From Skeletonema tropicum (lineage: Eukaryota > Bacillariophyta > Thalassiosirophyceae > Thalassiosirales > Thalassiosiraceae): 64,000 nucleotides of DNA. The position numbers and the translations under genes are program-made. Of this stretch, positions 20,232 through 29,819 are shown one piece after another (position 1 is the stretch's first letter; the number at the start of each line of letters is the position of its first letter). The stretch lies in assembly GCA_037178625.1 (NCBI GenBank), contig CM074133.1, positions 3,162,001 through 3,226,000 on the forward strand, given 5' to 3'. Under the pieces are notes generated by a model. It saw only the letters and a list, made by a program, of their open reading frames with translations, was not told the origin of the DNA and made no database searches.

Positions 20232-20619
20232 ATTAAACTCATATTAAAAAAATAACAATTATATCTCTCACCCTCTCTCTCCAAACGTAATTTAGAGAGC
20301 TATCTTACGATACATACATCAAGGGTAAAACATACATTACATTGGTCTATCAAAACATCTGTAAGTTAACGCCACTTCCTGCACCATTTCCATTAAAACA
20401 ACGTTGTATTGAAGCCTCAGAACTAACGGGCTTCGCTACTTACTAAATAGATCGTATCCCTAACATCTTAATTTATAACCTCCTACTTATGAACCTACCA
20501 GCTCACCCACCAGTAAACTGCGTCTGTTCTCGCTCTCCTCAAAAAATCAAAGCAAAACAAACAATCTACAATCTCCATGTCAGCAAATCGACGCTGTATG
20601 AACCATCATAGTCAACATC
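20232..20619. other. Intergenic between divergent genes
   Basis: Divergent upstream region of the MYND pseudogene and uL1m. No gene seen. Confidence 0.5.
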
Positions 20620-21595
20620 ATGTCCAACGTAATCCGCTGCACAGCTCAAAGGTTGGTGCTATGCCGCCCAGCTGCACCCGCCGCCCTTCACTTCCAAAGC
20701 TACGTCACTCGCGCCCATCCATCGCCGCTGCCCACCGCGCCAATTCAAGATGCACTGCAGCGGCTCCTCTCCGAAATGGACGAGCGACACCTCCACCGAT
20801 CGCAGCGATGGGAGAATAACAAAGAGAAGCGTGTCAATCAGCGCTCGACATATCTAACGGCGAGGGGGCGGCCGACCCATCCGTCGGAGGAGGAAGTGAG
20901 GAAAGAAGCCGCCGAGAAGGAATATCGACGAATGGACGAATCTGTGGAGGTGGCGCTGCAGCTCAATCTCGATCCTCGCAAGCCCGGTCAGGCGCTCAGG
21001 GGATCGCTCTCGTTGCCGCATGGTAATGGCAAGAAATTCGGTGTGGCGGTATTCACTGATAATATGGAGTTGGCCAAAGAGGCGCTGGCCAATGGTGCTG
21101 TCGTGGCCGGTGGAGCCTCACTAATTGAAGACATTAAAAATGGAAATGTGTCGCTCACTGCGTTCCAACGCACGATAGCCTCTCCTGAAATGATGCCAGC
21201 AATTGTCGTCCATTGCTCGATTGCTGGGTCCTAGGGGGCTCATGCCGAATCCGAAACTTAACACGATTCAACCGCAGGATCAGCTCCTTCAAACGTTAGA
21301 TCAACAGCAATCTGGAATTAGCAATTACCGAACAGACAAGGAGGGGATCGTCCGGATTGGAATCGGAAGAGGATCATTCGGCGTCGACAAATTAATGGAC
21401 AATATGAGAGAATTTATGAATGAAATCCAGAGCGTCAAGCCAGAGAGCTTTGGAAAAGGAAAGAAGGGGAAAGGGGGGAGTGCCAAGGGAACCAAGTATT
21501 ATTTGAAGGCTCATTTGAGTACTACTCAGGGTAAGGGGAGCGTGTTGGTTGATTTGAGAACGATCGATCCGACCAGTTCAGTTCTTTATGAGTGA
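20620..21595 (+). CDS. MRPL1: Mitochondrial ribosomal protein uL1 (one frameshift)
   Basis: Homolog of ribosomal protein L1, which binds 23S rRNA at the L1 stalk. The N-terminus (MSNVIRCTAQRLVLCR...) is Arg/Ser-rich without acids, like a mitochondrial presequence. VEVALQLNLDPRKPGQALRG and the hallmark LGPRGLMPNPK are present. The first half ends in frame 1 after ASPEMMPAI; the hallmark continues one base out of phase from about 21203 to the stop at 21595. A one-base slip near AGCAATTGTCG joins them. No intron of plausible length exists there, so this is a sequencing or assembly error, a real lesion, or less likely programmed frameshifting. Total about 324 residues if joined. Confidence 0.88.
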
Positions 21596-21688
21596 TCCTC
21601 AGTAGAGAGATGGATGATTGGTAGTGTGATAAGTTAATGATTAAATAGATAGGTAACACACACTTTGAGTATTACAAATTATTGTTGT

Positions 21689-22381
21689 CTAAGTTGGGAT
21701 AATTTTCACACCACTGAACACCGAAGGAGGAAACGGCCCCCGAGCATCCGGATCCAAACCCTGATACTCCATCGTCTCCCTATCCCCATTAAAATCCGGA
21801 CTTCGTTTATCCTCCACATACAACACCTCACCAGTAAATTCATCCGTCACCTCTTCAAAATCATTCAAATCCTCTGCCGATGCAACAGTTATTGACGTTA
21901 GCTCTGGTATCCTTGCATTCAGGTACATGGCCGCCTTCCCCAACACTGTTTCCCTCCGATGCCAAAACTTGCCAATTAATGATAATGTTGCCTCTGGTCC
22001 CTCCAGACTAATCAATTCTACAGTGCCCGTAATACCCACATTGGCTGCCATGTCATGCCTCCCGAACATAGTTTGTCCGTAATCACTATCCATCAATTCT
22101 TCGAGGCATTGCTCAACAGCTTCTTCATCACAGAAGGGGAGGATTAGATCATCGTAGGTGTAGGGGGAGGATGCTGTGGAGAGGAGATCTGTGGACCAAT
22201 CGTCGTAAATGTTGTTTAATTTTGTAGTTGTGGAAGAAGAAGGAAAGGGACGAAGGAGTAGTTGGGAGGTGGGAGGGGCAAAAGCTGATGATGATGAGGT
22301 GATTGAGCATAAAAGAAGAAGAAGATATGCAGCTAACTGCACCGATGAGGGTGATGGTAGCGATAAAAATTTCCGCATCAT
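21689..22381 (-). CDS. Plastid-targeted protein of unknown function
   Basis: 230 residues from the double ATG at 22381. The N-terminus is a textbook diatom plastid presequence: positively charged start (MMRKF), hydrophobic core (LAAYLLLLLCSIT) and SSSAFAPPTS, with Phe at +1. The mature part starts near LNNIYDDWSTDLL. It has acidic patches and a compact region MFGRHDMAANVGITGTVELI with ATLSLIGKFWHRRETVLGKA, which I do not recognise. No metal- or nucleotide-binding motif is evident. The 3' end faces uL1m (convergent, about 90 bp apart); the 5' end lies about 90 bp from the tRNA gene. Confidence 0.8.
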   Translation of the reverse strand: MMRKFLSLPSPSSVQLAAYLLLLLCSITSSSSAFAPPTSQLLLRPFPSSSTTTKLNNIYDDWSTDLLSTASSPYTYDDLILPFCDEEAVEQCLEELMDSDYGQTMFGRHDMAANVGITGTVELISLEGPEATLSLIGKFWHRRETVLGKAAMYLNARIPELTSITVASAEDLNDFEEVTDEFTGEVLYVEDKRSPDFNGDRETMEYQGLDPDARGPFPPSVFSGVKIIPT

Positions 22382-22473
22382 GGTGTTTGAATACAAGAAG
22401 GAAGTTGGATAATTCAAGTCAGGTTTGCGTTTTGCGGTGGAAGTAAAAATAATAAGAGGAAAAAGCAAAAGGA

Positions 22474-22553
22474 TGACATCGGCAGGATTCGAACCTGCGC
22501 CAACTAAGATTGCAGCCTAAATGCAACGCCTTAGACCACTCGGCCACGATGTC
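22474..22553 (-). tRNA. tRNA-Leu (anticodon UAG)
   Basis: 80-nt cloverleaf on the minus strand. The 7-bp acceptor stem is GACATCG/CGATGTC with discriminator A. The D-arm is GTGGCCGAGTGGTCTAAGGC. The anticodon stem TTGCA/TGCAA encloses loop TTTAGGC (anticodon TAG). A long type-II variable arm and a T-arm with GGTTCGAATCC follow. The long variable arm and anticodon fit leucine. No intron; CCA is not encoded. Confidence 0.95.
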
Positions 22554-23099
22554 TTGCACACTGGAGTAGGTCTCACACCAATACATAAATCATCTATTTC
22601 TGCTTAATAGCAAGCTACTTTCTACCAAACCATCGAGAAGTTATTATGTTGAGTTTGGAATTCATCATCATTGCGGCTACTTTCATGTAAGAGCAAGCAC
22701 AACTCATCACATTCTATCGCTGAGAAAAATGAGCAAATCCGCCTGCACTCTCAGCAGCCAGGCTAGTCGATCACCCATTCTTCAATTATTATCCATTGGT
22801 TGTTTAAGGATGAATTCCTCTTTATGTTATTCTCTGAATCATCACTTTCTCTCCCAACCACTCTCTTGACCCACTCTTGACCTTTCAACATTCTCTCAGG
22901 ATAAACCACTTCATTTCCTCAAATCTGCATTAGATAAGAAAGCAGCTATGCTCTGTAGCTTCCACTTTCTGTCCAACTACAACTTTATCCTCTTCCTTGC
23001 CTTGTTCAGTTTCACTCTCATACACTCCCAAAGGTACAATTTCAAAAGCTAAAAGTATGGCATGTGGCTAAAGTAACTGGCTTCAATAACAGCAATTGA
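22554..23099. other. Intergenic, no gene seen
   Basis: AT-rich, T/C-rich on the plus strand. No ORF or repeat of note. Confidence 0.5.
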
Positions 23100-23266
23100 G
23101 TTAAAATGGAAAACCTCTGGCTGAAGCAGCCATAGCTTCCTGCCTTCTCCCTATCAGGACTTTTTGTTGATCCATGGCAGGCAGATGTGCACGAAGAGCA
23201 GAACTTTCCCTTTCCTTTCTTTTTCTTGTCTTTTTCCACGCCATGCCCCAAAGTATACAAACACAT
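23100..23266 (-). pseudogene. Relic of MYND/Sel1 gene (3' end)
   Basis: The minus strand preserves a Sel1 fragment (MCLYTLGHGVEKDKKK, compare LLYTLGHGVEKD in the gene at 46485) followed, after loss of about two repeats, by a degraded C-terminus still similar to the family's RAHQAAVDATKSP. It lies 18 bp downstream of the intact gene at 23284, so it is probably a decayed tandem copy. Confidence 0.65.
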
Positions 23267-23283
23267 ATCGCGGCGGTGGTGAA

Positions 23284-24210
23284 TTATCTATTGCGAATCG
23301 AGCTGACTACCTCTTCGGCTATCTCGGCTTTCGCCCTCCGTGGACTTTTGATTGCATCTACAGCGGCTTGGTAAGTGCGAAGGGCAGCAGCAAGGTCCTC
23401 TTTCGACACAAATCCCCCCTTAAATGCATTCATAAGCGTTTCGATTGAATGCTCACATCCCTGTTTGACAGCGATGATGTAATGTTTCACTGCTCTCTCA
23501 ATGTTGCCATTGTTCAATTCCTCACAACCAAGAGCGTGCCTAGCTCCGGGGTGACCACCAATGGCAGCTTCTTCGAGATGATGATACATTTCCTTTCTCC
23601 TACTACCCTTCTCAACAACTTCCCCTCTAACATACAAACATGCCAATTGATAATGCGCCTCGGCATCTCCCAATTCAGCAGCCTTTGTATAATATTCAAC
23701 TGCACCACTATAGTCTCCCTTGGCGCGTTGTTCCACTCCCTCTTGCCTCATAGCAACTGGATCATTCATTTTCATTCTTTTCAACCTCAGTTTGTCACAT
23801 TCTTCAGCTGTGGAGGGCGCAGGTTGTCGACAGAATGGGCATGATGCAACCAGTGAAGCCTCCAACTCGCGTATACTATTGGCATAATAGCAACCACGAC
23901 AAATTATTTTGCTGCAACAACTCATCATGGAGGATTTGTCTACATCAAGCGACATTGGGATCAAGCAGATCGGACAGTCTCCCTTATGGCTGCTCTCCGG
24001 TTGCTTGAATAACAACTCATCACGTATTTCAGCCGCTCGTTTTTTGCACGCTCGTTTGTGTTTTGGCCTATGCTCCTTTTGACACTTGACGCTGCAGTAC
24101 TTAACGAGATAACAAGCGGTGCAATTCTTCAATTTGACATCATCTTTTTCTGCAATGTCGCAGGAAGCGCAACGCACCATGCCGCTCTCACTTCTTACAG
24201 CTGAGCTCAT
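23284..24210 (-). CDS. MYND / RING-like / Sel1-repeat protein
   Basis: 308 residues from the ATG at 24210 (MSSAVRSESG). MYND zinc finger: C14, C17, C30, C33, C39, C43, H51, C55. RING-like finger: C79, C82, C98/C99, C104, C107, C124, C127, in the pattern CPIC-CCSKIICRGC-CPFC. Sel1 repeats follow from about 165 (AVEYYTKAAELGDAEAHYQL, EEAAIGGHPGARHALG, IERAVKHYIIAVKQG), then the family C-terminus LRTYQAAVDAIKSP. MYND and Sel1 domains bind proteins. With a RING-like finger, a role as a ubiquitin-ligase adaptor is conceivable but unproven. All zinc ligands are present. One intact member among many copies in this window. Confidence 0.88.
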   Translation of the reverse strand: MSSAVRSESGMVRCASCDIAEKDDVKLKNCTACYLVKYCSVKCQKEHRPKHKRACKKRAAEIRDELLFKQPESSHKGDCPICLIPMSLDVDKSSMMSCCSKIICRGCYYANSIRELEASLVASCPFCRQPAPSTAEECDKLRLKRMKMNDPVAMRQEGVEQRAKGDYSGAVEYYTKAAELGDAEAHYQLACLYVRGEVVEKGSRRKEMYHHLEEAAIGGHPGARHALGCEELNNGNIERAVKHYIIAVKQGCEHSIETLMNAFKGGFVSKEDLAAALRTYQAAVDAIKSPRRAKAEIAEEVVSSIRNR

Positions 24211-24510
24211 ATTGTAATGATATGTAACAATTAATCGATTCGATGTTTTAATAAACCGAGGCTGCGATGGCCGGCTGTTGTAATTGTACTGTTGTATCGA
24301 CAAATAATGAATAAGATTCCACTCTCTATCCGGACGATGTACGTATGTTCATGTAGGTCAGATTTAATAACCTGAGGCAGTGATGACTAGAGCTGTTCTT
24401 CTTTCCTCTCGTTCTCGTTGCTGTTGCTGTTCGTTGTTGCCGAGATCTTGGATCCTGCATCTGCATCCTGCCGAATGCCGAAGGTTGCGCGTTCGTTCCT
24501 CCATCCAGAT
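24211..24510. other. Intergenic, no gene seen
   Basis: Upstream region of the MYND gene up to the hAT-like MITE. No ORF of note. Confidence 0.45.
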
Positions 24511-25110
24511 CAGGGTTGTGTACCCACCGTGGTACCCAGCCTGAAGTACCCGAAAAATGGGTAGGTAGCGGGTGTGGGTATACCCAAAAAGTACCTACCC
24601 GGCGGGTTTTTGGAATGGGTAGATACCCATACCCACCTACCCGAGAAGGTGCTCTTTTGGACACTGGATGGGTACGTTGAAAAGGGATCAAACGGACGCA
24701 AAAGGTGCTGGAGGAGGTAACAGGAGTAGTGAAAATGTGTATTGCAAGTAAACTCGATGCAGTTTCACTTGAACTGCATACAAAATGAATGCATATTACA
24801 TTCTCCACCACAGACCAGAATCTACAGCCGAGAGAAATAAGACGATGAGGACTCAATTTTTGCACATGATGATGATCAAACCAGGTGCATGTACTAAAGA
24901 AACCCTCGACGAAGGCGTTTGGTGCACGTAGAGCTGGAATTGACAGTGCTACACTGAAGATCTTTGTAGGTACCCACACCTACCCAAAACCCAGCAAAAT
25001 AGAGGTGGGTATGGGTAGATACCCACATCCACCTACCTATTGGGGTGAACATTTTGGATACTACCCATACCTACCTACCCAGGGGTATTTCACGTGGGTA
25101 CACAACCCTG
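24511..25110. mobile_element. hAT-like MITE, 600 bp
   Basis: Terminal inverted repeats begin CAGGGTTGTGTACCCAC at both ends and continue imperfectly for about 150 bp as GGGTAGGT/TACCCA-rich arms. An exact 8-bp target duplication, ATCCAGAT, flanks the element (24503-24510 and 25111-25118). CAGGG termini with an 8-bp duplication are characteristic of the hAT superfamily. The interior has no transposase. The exact duplication suggests recent movement. Confidence 0.88.
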
Positions 25111-25118
25111 ATCCAGAT

Positions 25119-25608
25119 GGCGCAGCATCGCATGCGAGCGCGATGCATGGTCAGTGGCTTGGATCCCGGATGCGCAGCTCTTCATGTCGCAGCGCTATTC
25201 TCGCGTGTTAGCCCATTATTCGCTCAGCTCTCAGCTGCTTGCTAAAAAAAATGCAAAAAAAGCCAGTCTCTCATGCATTGCTTATTGCTTCATCCCCGCC
25301 AAGAGACAAAGAATGAAATCCACATCTGTGCTTTGGAGGCTAGTTCATATATTCAAGAAGAGACACGATGTCCAAGCTGACTCTCGTCGTGTGATACTCC
25401 TATATATTGATATTCGAAGAATTTGAGAATGAGGATTTACGAAGGTCGAAGAGAAGGCAAAGGTATTCCCTTCTTGATTTACTGTTTCACTAATGCTAAT
25501 ATGTATGAGTTAGAGAAAAGAAAGGAGGAGATCATTGAATGCATCGCAATGCGATTTGAATCGACATTAATCAAAAAACCTAATACTCTCCACCATACCC
25601 CCGTTCTT
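25119..25608. other. Intergenic, no gene seen
   Basis: Only small ORFs without recognisable features. Confidence 0.5.
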
Positions 25609-26529
25609 TCACAAGTCGGAAAAAATCTTCGCTTCGGCTTCCTTCCTCTGTGGACTCTTGGTTGCATCTACAGCTGCCTGGTGTGCACGGAGATTTGCAG
25701 CAAGTACCTCTTTTTCGACCAATCCCCTCTTGAATGCATCCATCAGCTCTTTGATTGAATTATCATATCCCTGTTTGACAGCGATGGTCCAATGTTTCAC
25801 TGCTCTGTCAAAATTGCCATCCTCCCATTCGTAACATCCAAGATTGTGTCTAGCTCCAGGGTGACCGGAAAGAGCAGCTTTTTCGAGATGATGAACTTCC
25901 TTTTTTGTATCCTTCACAACACCTTGCCCACGATTATACATAGCTGCCAGTTTGAAGTGCGAAGCGGCATCACCCAATTTAGCAGCCTTTGTCCAATACT
26001 CAAATGCACTTCTATATTCTTCCTTGATGTATTGTTCAAATGCCACTCGCCTCATAGCAACTGGATCATTTACCTCAACTCGTTTCATAAGTTGTTTCAT
26101 AATTTCTTCACTACTTTCGAGCCTATGTTTGCGACAGAATAGGCACGATGGAACTAATGAAGCTTCCACTTCTCGCTTATGATTGGCATAAGCGCAGCCG
26201 TTACAAATCACTTTGCTGCAACAACTCATCATGATAGATTTCTCTGGATCGAGCGGGAGAGGCATCATACAGATCGGACAGTCCCCAAGATGCGTACTTT
26301 CCGGTTGCTTGAATAAAAGCTCGTTACGTAGTTCTGCGGCGCGTTCTTTGCACGCTTGTTTGTGTTTTGGCCGATGCTCCTTTTGGCATTCAATGCTGCA
26401 GTATCGAACAAGATAACAAGCGGTGCAATTCTTCAATTTGATGTCATCATTATCATTTTTTTCTGCGATGCCGCAGGAAGCACAACATAAAGCGCCCGCC
26501 TCATTACAATCTGCATTTGCATTCTTCAT
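25609..26529 (-). CDS. MYND / RING-like / Sel1-repeat protein
   Basis: 306 residues from the ATG at 26529 (MKNANADCNEAG). Intact MYND finger (CCASCGIAEK, CTACYLVRYCSIEC, HKQAC). RING-like finger with CPICMMPLPLD, SCCSKVICNGC and CLFCRKH. Then three to four Sel1 repeats (AFEYWTKAAKLGDAASHFKLAAMYNRGQGV, EKAALSGHPGARHNLG, DRAVKHWTIAVKQG) and the C-terminus LRAHQAAVDATKSP. It is the parent, or closest sibling, of the truncated copy at 6058..6673, sharing its 5' flank to about 26625. Protein-interaction role inferred from domains only. Confidence 0.9.
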   Translation of the reverse strand: MKNANADCNEAGALCCASCGIAEKNDNDDIKLKNCTACYLVRYCSIECQKEHRPKHKQACKERAAELRNELLFKQPESTHLGDCPICMMPLPLDPEKSIMMSCCSKVICNGCAYANHKREVEASLVPSCLFCRKHRLESSEEIMKQLMKRVEVNDPVAMRRVAFEQYIKEEYRSAFEYWTKAAKLGDAASHFKLAAMYNRGQGVVKDTKKEVHHLEKAALSGHPGARHNLGCYEWEDGNFDRAVKHWTIAVKQGYDNSIKELMDAFKRGLVEKEVLAANLRAHQAAVDATKSPQRKEAEAKIFSDL

Positions 26530-26648
26530 TATCAATAATAATTCGAGCCCGCAGCTATTATCTCTCCTCTGCTTCGTAATATATCGATCAGGGTGACCCG
26601 TTCTCCAAGAGTATCGACCTGCGCTTGGCGCTTGGTTCGCTCGTGCAA

Positions 26649-27168
26649 GCTACCGCGCTCAAAAAATCGCGACAATTTTTTTGTCGCGAATTAATTTTAG
26701 CTAGGCGACACAGCACAAAATACGAAACAACCATGTGAGTATGCCCTCCATAGAGCGCACCTATCAACACGTTGAACCCAAACTGACAGCCAGAATCCCT
26801 TGAGGAAGTATATTCAAATACAATTATTAATTAGTTGACCATTATATAGCTATTAGATAAAGCGCAAGCATCGGTCCAAAATGGCCTATTTCAGCTAGTA
26901 AATAGAGTGATTCTATGTATGACGCATGCGTATATGAGCACCTATGCAGCCGCTGTAGTGCGAGTATAGTGAATATGATGACTTCCAGCGGCATAATCGA
27001 AAGGTAATAACATGTACTATCAACCTATGGCCGATGGGCGTAGCCAGAGGGTCGATGTTGAGCGTATCGAGGCACTGGTTTCAGTCAATGTATGTTTTGT
27101 GCGTAGTTTGTTAGCAAAAAAATTTTGTCGCGATTTTCTGAGTGTCGCGATTTTTTGAGCGCGGTAGC
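26649..27168. mobile_element. MITE with 26-bp perfect TIRs, 520 bp
   Basis: The ends at 26649-26674 and 27143-27168 are perfect inverted repeats starting GCTACCGCGCTCAAAAAATC. Subterminal TTTTGTCGCGA motifs are repeated at 26675-26698 and 27122-27135. There is no coding capacity, and I could not settle a target duplication. The superfamily is left open. Confidence 0.8.
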
Positions 27169-27351
27169 AAGGGAATACGTTCGTGGTTCGCATTTGAATT
27201 TATGGGAGTCCATGATCATTGCGACTTTCCGCCATCCAATGCCAATGACAATGAGCATTTTTTGTCACATGAACAGGGAACCAGCTAGCGCTACCAAACA
27301 TCATCGTACTCAATCAAAGCACCATCCTCTATCACGAGATATCTGCGCACA

Positions 27352-28404
27352 ATGGTTACTGCATTCAAGGTGGAAGCGTCGTTTTTTGATGATTATGTTG
27401 ATGGAGGCGCAGCTTCTATCAGCGGCGGCGTGAATAGTAATTTGAAGTCCGAACATCATGAAGAGACAAAAAATGATGTTCCGACGTTGAAACGCTGTCA
27501 CCATGAGCAATCCAGCACATTTGCATGCAACAGCTTGGAAAGCTCAAACCAACCAATCAAAAAAGAAGGTGGACTATCATCGACGACCAATAACCCATAC
27601 AGCCGCGCAAGATATACGAGCTACTCCGAAATTGAAGCAATGTGCCGCGGCGACACTAGCATTGGGTACAGTTATTATGCGGCGCCACACGCCAATAATA
27701 TCGTGGCAGAGCCACCGGCGGTGAAAGGTTACGCAGAAGCAGCTGTAACAAAGCGCCGACGTTTGGAAAACGAAGCTGCTGTACTTCGACATGGAACGTT
27801 CAAAAATGATTGTATGAATCAGGCACAATTTGTATCACGAACGGGCTTTACGTGGAATACTAATCAGCATGGACGACAATTTTATCACTCACCTTTGCCA
27901 TCGTCTGCTGGTGGAAAGAAGACGAAGGCTTCTTCTGCTCCCAGGCAGCAAAAGGTAGGTTCAACCACGCCCAAAGCAACGCCAAAAATTGGAGCCACAT
28001 CCAAGCGACAGGTACAGCAAGAACAGCAGAAACTACTATCTGCTCTCAAAACTACGTCAAAAAATGCTACTGCACAAGATAAGTCTCATCACAGTGTTAC
28101 ATATGGCCAGCGAGGTGTTACCATGAGAGCTTCAACGAAGTGGCAAGTTCAGTACTTCTACTTTGGAAAATCACGTTACATTGGTGTCTTTGAGTCGAAA
28201 ACGAGAGCCTTGGTTGCCTATGAAACGATACGTGAGATTTTACAGAACTCTGGTCGAAAGCCATTGAGTGAAGAAGAAGCCAAATCCAATATCGACGCAG
28301 CAAAGAAGGCTGTAGTCGATGCGTTAGGTGCATCTTCTCGTAAAAGGAAGAAGGGTACTTCTTCTTCCAAGCGGCAGAAGGTGAAGCGGGTAACAAATGG
28401 CTAA
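27352..28404 (+). CDS. AP2/ERF-like DNA-binding domain protein
   Basis: 350 residues, single exon, starting at MVTAFKVEASFF. Most of the protein is Ser/Lys/Gln-rich and low-complexity. Near residues 255-310 is an AP2-like module: RGVTMRASTKWQVQ, YFYFGKSRYIGVF and a helix TRALVAYETIREIL. It matches the AP2 pattern of 'RGV...KW.A.I...GK..YLG.F.....AA.AYD.A'. A basic tail KRKKGTSSSKRQKVKR looks like a nuclear localisation signal. AP2 proteins bind DNA and act as transcription factors, and diatoms are reported to have them. A broken second AP2 unit follows directly downstream. Confidence 0.75.
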   Translation: MVTAFKVEASFFDDYVDGGAASISGGVNSNLKSEHHEETKNDVPTLKRCHHEQSSTFACNSLESSNQPIKKEGGLSSTTNNPYSRARYTSYSEIEAMCRGDTSIGYSYYAAPHANNIVAEPPAVKGYAEAAVTKRRRLENEAAVLRHGTFKNDCMNQAQFVSRTGFTWNTNQHGRQFYHSPLPSSAGGKKTKASSAPRQQKVGSTTPKATPKIGATSKRQVQQEQQKLLSALKTTSKNATAQDKSHHSVTYGQRGVTMRASTKWQVQYFYFGKSRYIGVFESKTRALVAYETIREILQNSGRKPLSEEEAKSNIDAAKKAVVDALGASSRKRKKGTSSSKRQKVKRVTNG

Positions 28405-28934
28405 CCCCCGGTTAGCAATTGGTGCCACAGTCAAACAACAGCAGAAGCTGCAATCTGCTCTACTCAAAACTGCATCGAATGTTACTACACAAGGGACGAA
28501 TGACGGGGCTGCACTTCCTCGTGGTAAAGATGGCCAGACCAAGCAGCAGGAATGGCAATCTGATCTACTCAAAATTACGTCAAATGCTACTACACAAGTG
28601 ACGAATGACGTAGGTAATGGTAATGTGGCCTACGAGGTGTTACATTCGTAAGATCGAAGAAGTGGCAAGTCCAATACTATTACTGTGGAAAGTCGCGATA
28701 CATTGGTTCCTTCGATTCGGAAATTATTGCCTCTGCTGCCTATGAAAAGGCAAGAGAGATTTTGGGGTCTGCAGCAGGAGGGAAACTGAATCAGAAACGG
28801 TTGAGTGAAGAAGAAGCCAACTCTAATATTCAATTAGCAAAGAACGCTGTATTTTTTGATGTGTTGCGTGCGGGCAAGTTGAGTGAAAAGGAAATCAAAT
28901 CCAATCTTCAATCAGCAAACGTCGCTCACGGGTA
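28397..28934 (+). pseudogene. Degenerate tandem copy of AP2-like gene 3' half
   Basis: Starts within the last codons of the preceding gene and repeats its linker (QQQKLQSALLKTASNVTTQ). It then carries an AP2-like module (GVTFVRSKKWQVQ, YYYCGKSRYIGSFDS, AYEKAREIL, LSEEEANSNIQ) that is one frame away from the upstream linker ORF, which stops at 28651. The AP2 frame stays open to TAA at 28934. It may be an eroded duplicate, or the second domain of an ancestral two-AP2 protein now cut off by the stop at 28404 and a frameshift. Confidence 0.7.
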
Positions 28935-29241
28935 AGACGCTCTAAAACCAATGCCATAGCGAGTAGGGGACGAATAGATACGTTCAAAGAGCACGTTCCA
29001 TGGTGACGATGATAACAAATCGCTAGAAGAATGATTTTGTTATTCATAGTGATAATGTAATTCCTAGAGATAAATTTTCATAGCAATGTTTACTTCATGC
29101 ATCTCTGCACTATGTTGCTGTCAAGTATGACTCAGATAGAGTTCATTTGAGAGTGGGGTCTTAGGTTTATTTCTACCTATTCATCTTTCTCATGGTATGG
29201 TATCTTTTCTTTCTCATTTCCATTCCACATTTCATGAACAG

Positions 29242-29670
29242 AGGCCCAAAACTGATGAAGAACGTGATAGACAAAGGATGAAAAGAATTGAGGCAAATGA
29301 TCCACATGTGATGCGAAAAATAGGAAGCATTCAATACATTGGATTATTTTACAAAGGCAGATGAGCTGGGAGAGATTGAAGCCCTTTTCAAACTGGCAGA
29401 GATATAGGGGGGAGATGATGTACCATCTGGAAGAAGCTGCGATTGGTGGTCATCCAGAAGCTAGGTATGGTCTTGGATGCGAGGAATGGGACGATGGCAA
29501 TATTGAAAGAGCAGTGAAACATTGGCTCAACGCAGCTACGCAGGGACATGATAAGGCAGTCAAAGCCCTCATGACATCGAGCAGAGATTTGTTGAAAACG
29601 ATGTTCTTGCTGCAACTCTCCGTGCAAACCAGGCCGCTGTAAATGCAACCAAGAAGAGTCCACAGAGGCA
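29242..29670 (+). pseudogene. MYND/Sel1 relic lacking both zinc fingers
   Basis: Plus-strand fragments read RPKTDEERDRQRMKRIEAND and, after frame breaks, YHLEEAAIGGHPEARYGLG, NIERAVKHWLNAATQG and a decayed C-terminus. MYND and RING-like regions are absent. The upstream 29165-29236 segment resembles sequence upstream of the gene at 45311, so this is an old, 5'-deleted copy. Confidence 0.75.
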
Positions 29671-29677
29671 GAGGGAG

Positions 29678-29742
29678 ACTGCCGACGAAGAAAATAGGAA
29701 AAGTCACAGAAGACTGCCGACGAAGAAAATAGGAAAAGTCAC
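29678..29742. repeat. Short tandem duplication (about 35 bp, two copies)
   Basis: Two adjacent copies of GACTGCCGACGAAGAAAATA plus AAGTCAC at the end of the MYND relic. Confidence 0.7.
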
Positions 29743-29819
29743 GGAAGTGAGTCTCGGGATCTCTCTAGGGAAACATTATTGAAGTAGATCATTGTTGTTA
29801 TTCTAGATAGATTAGAATT

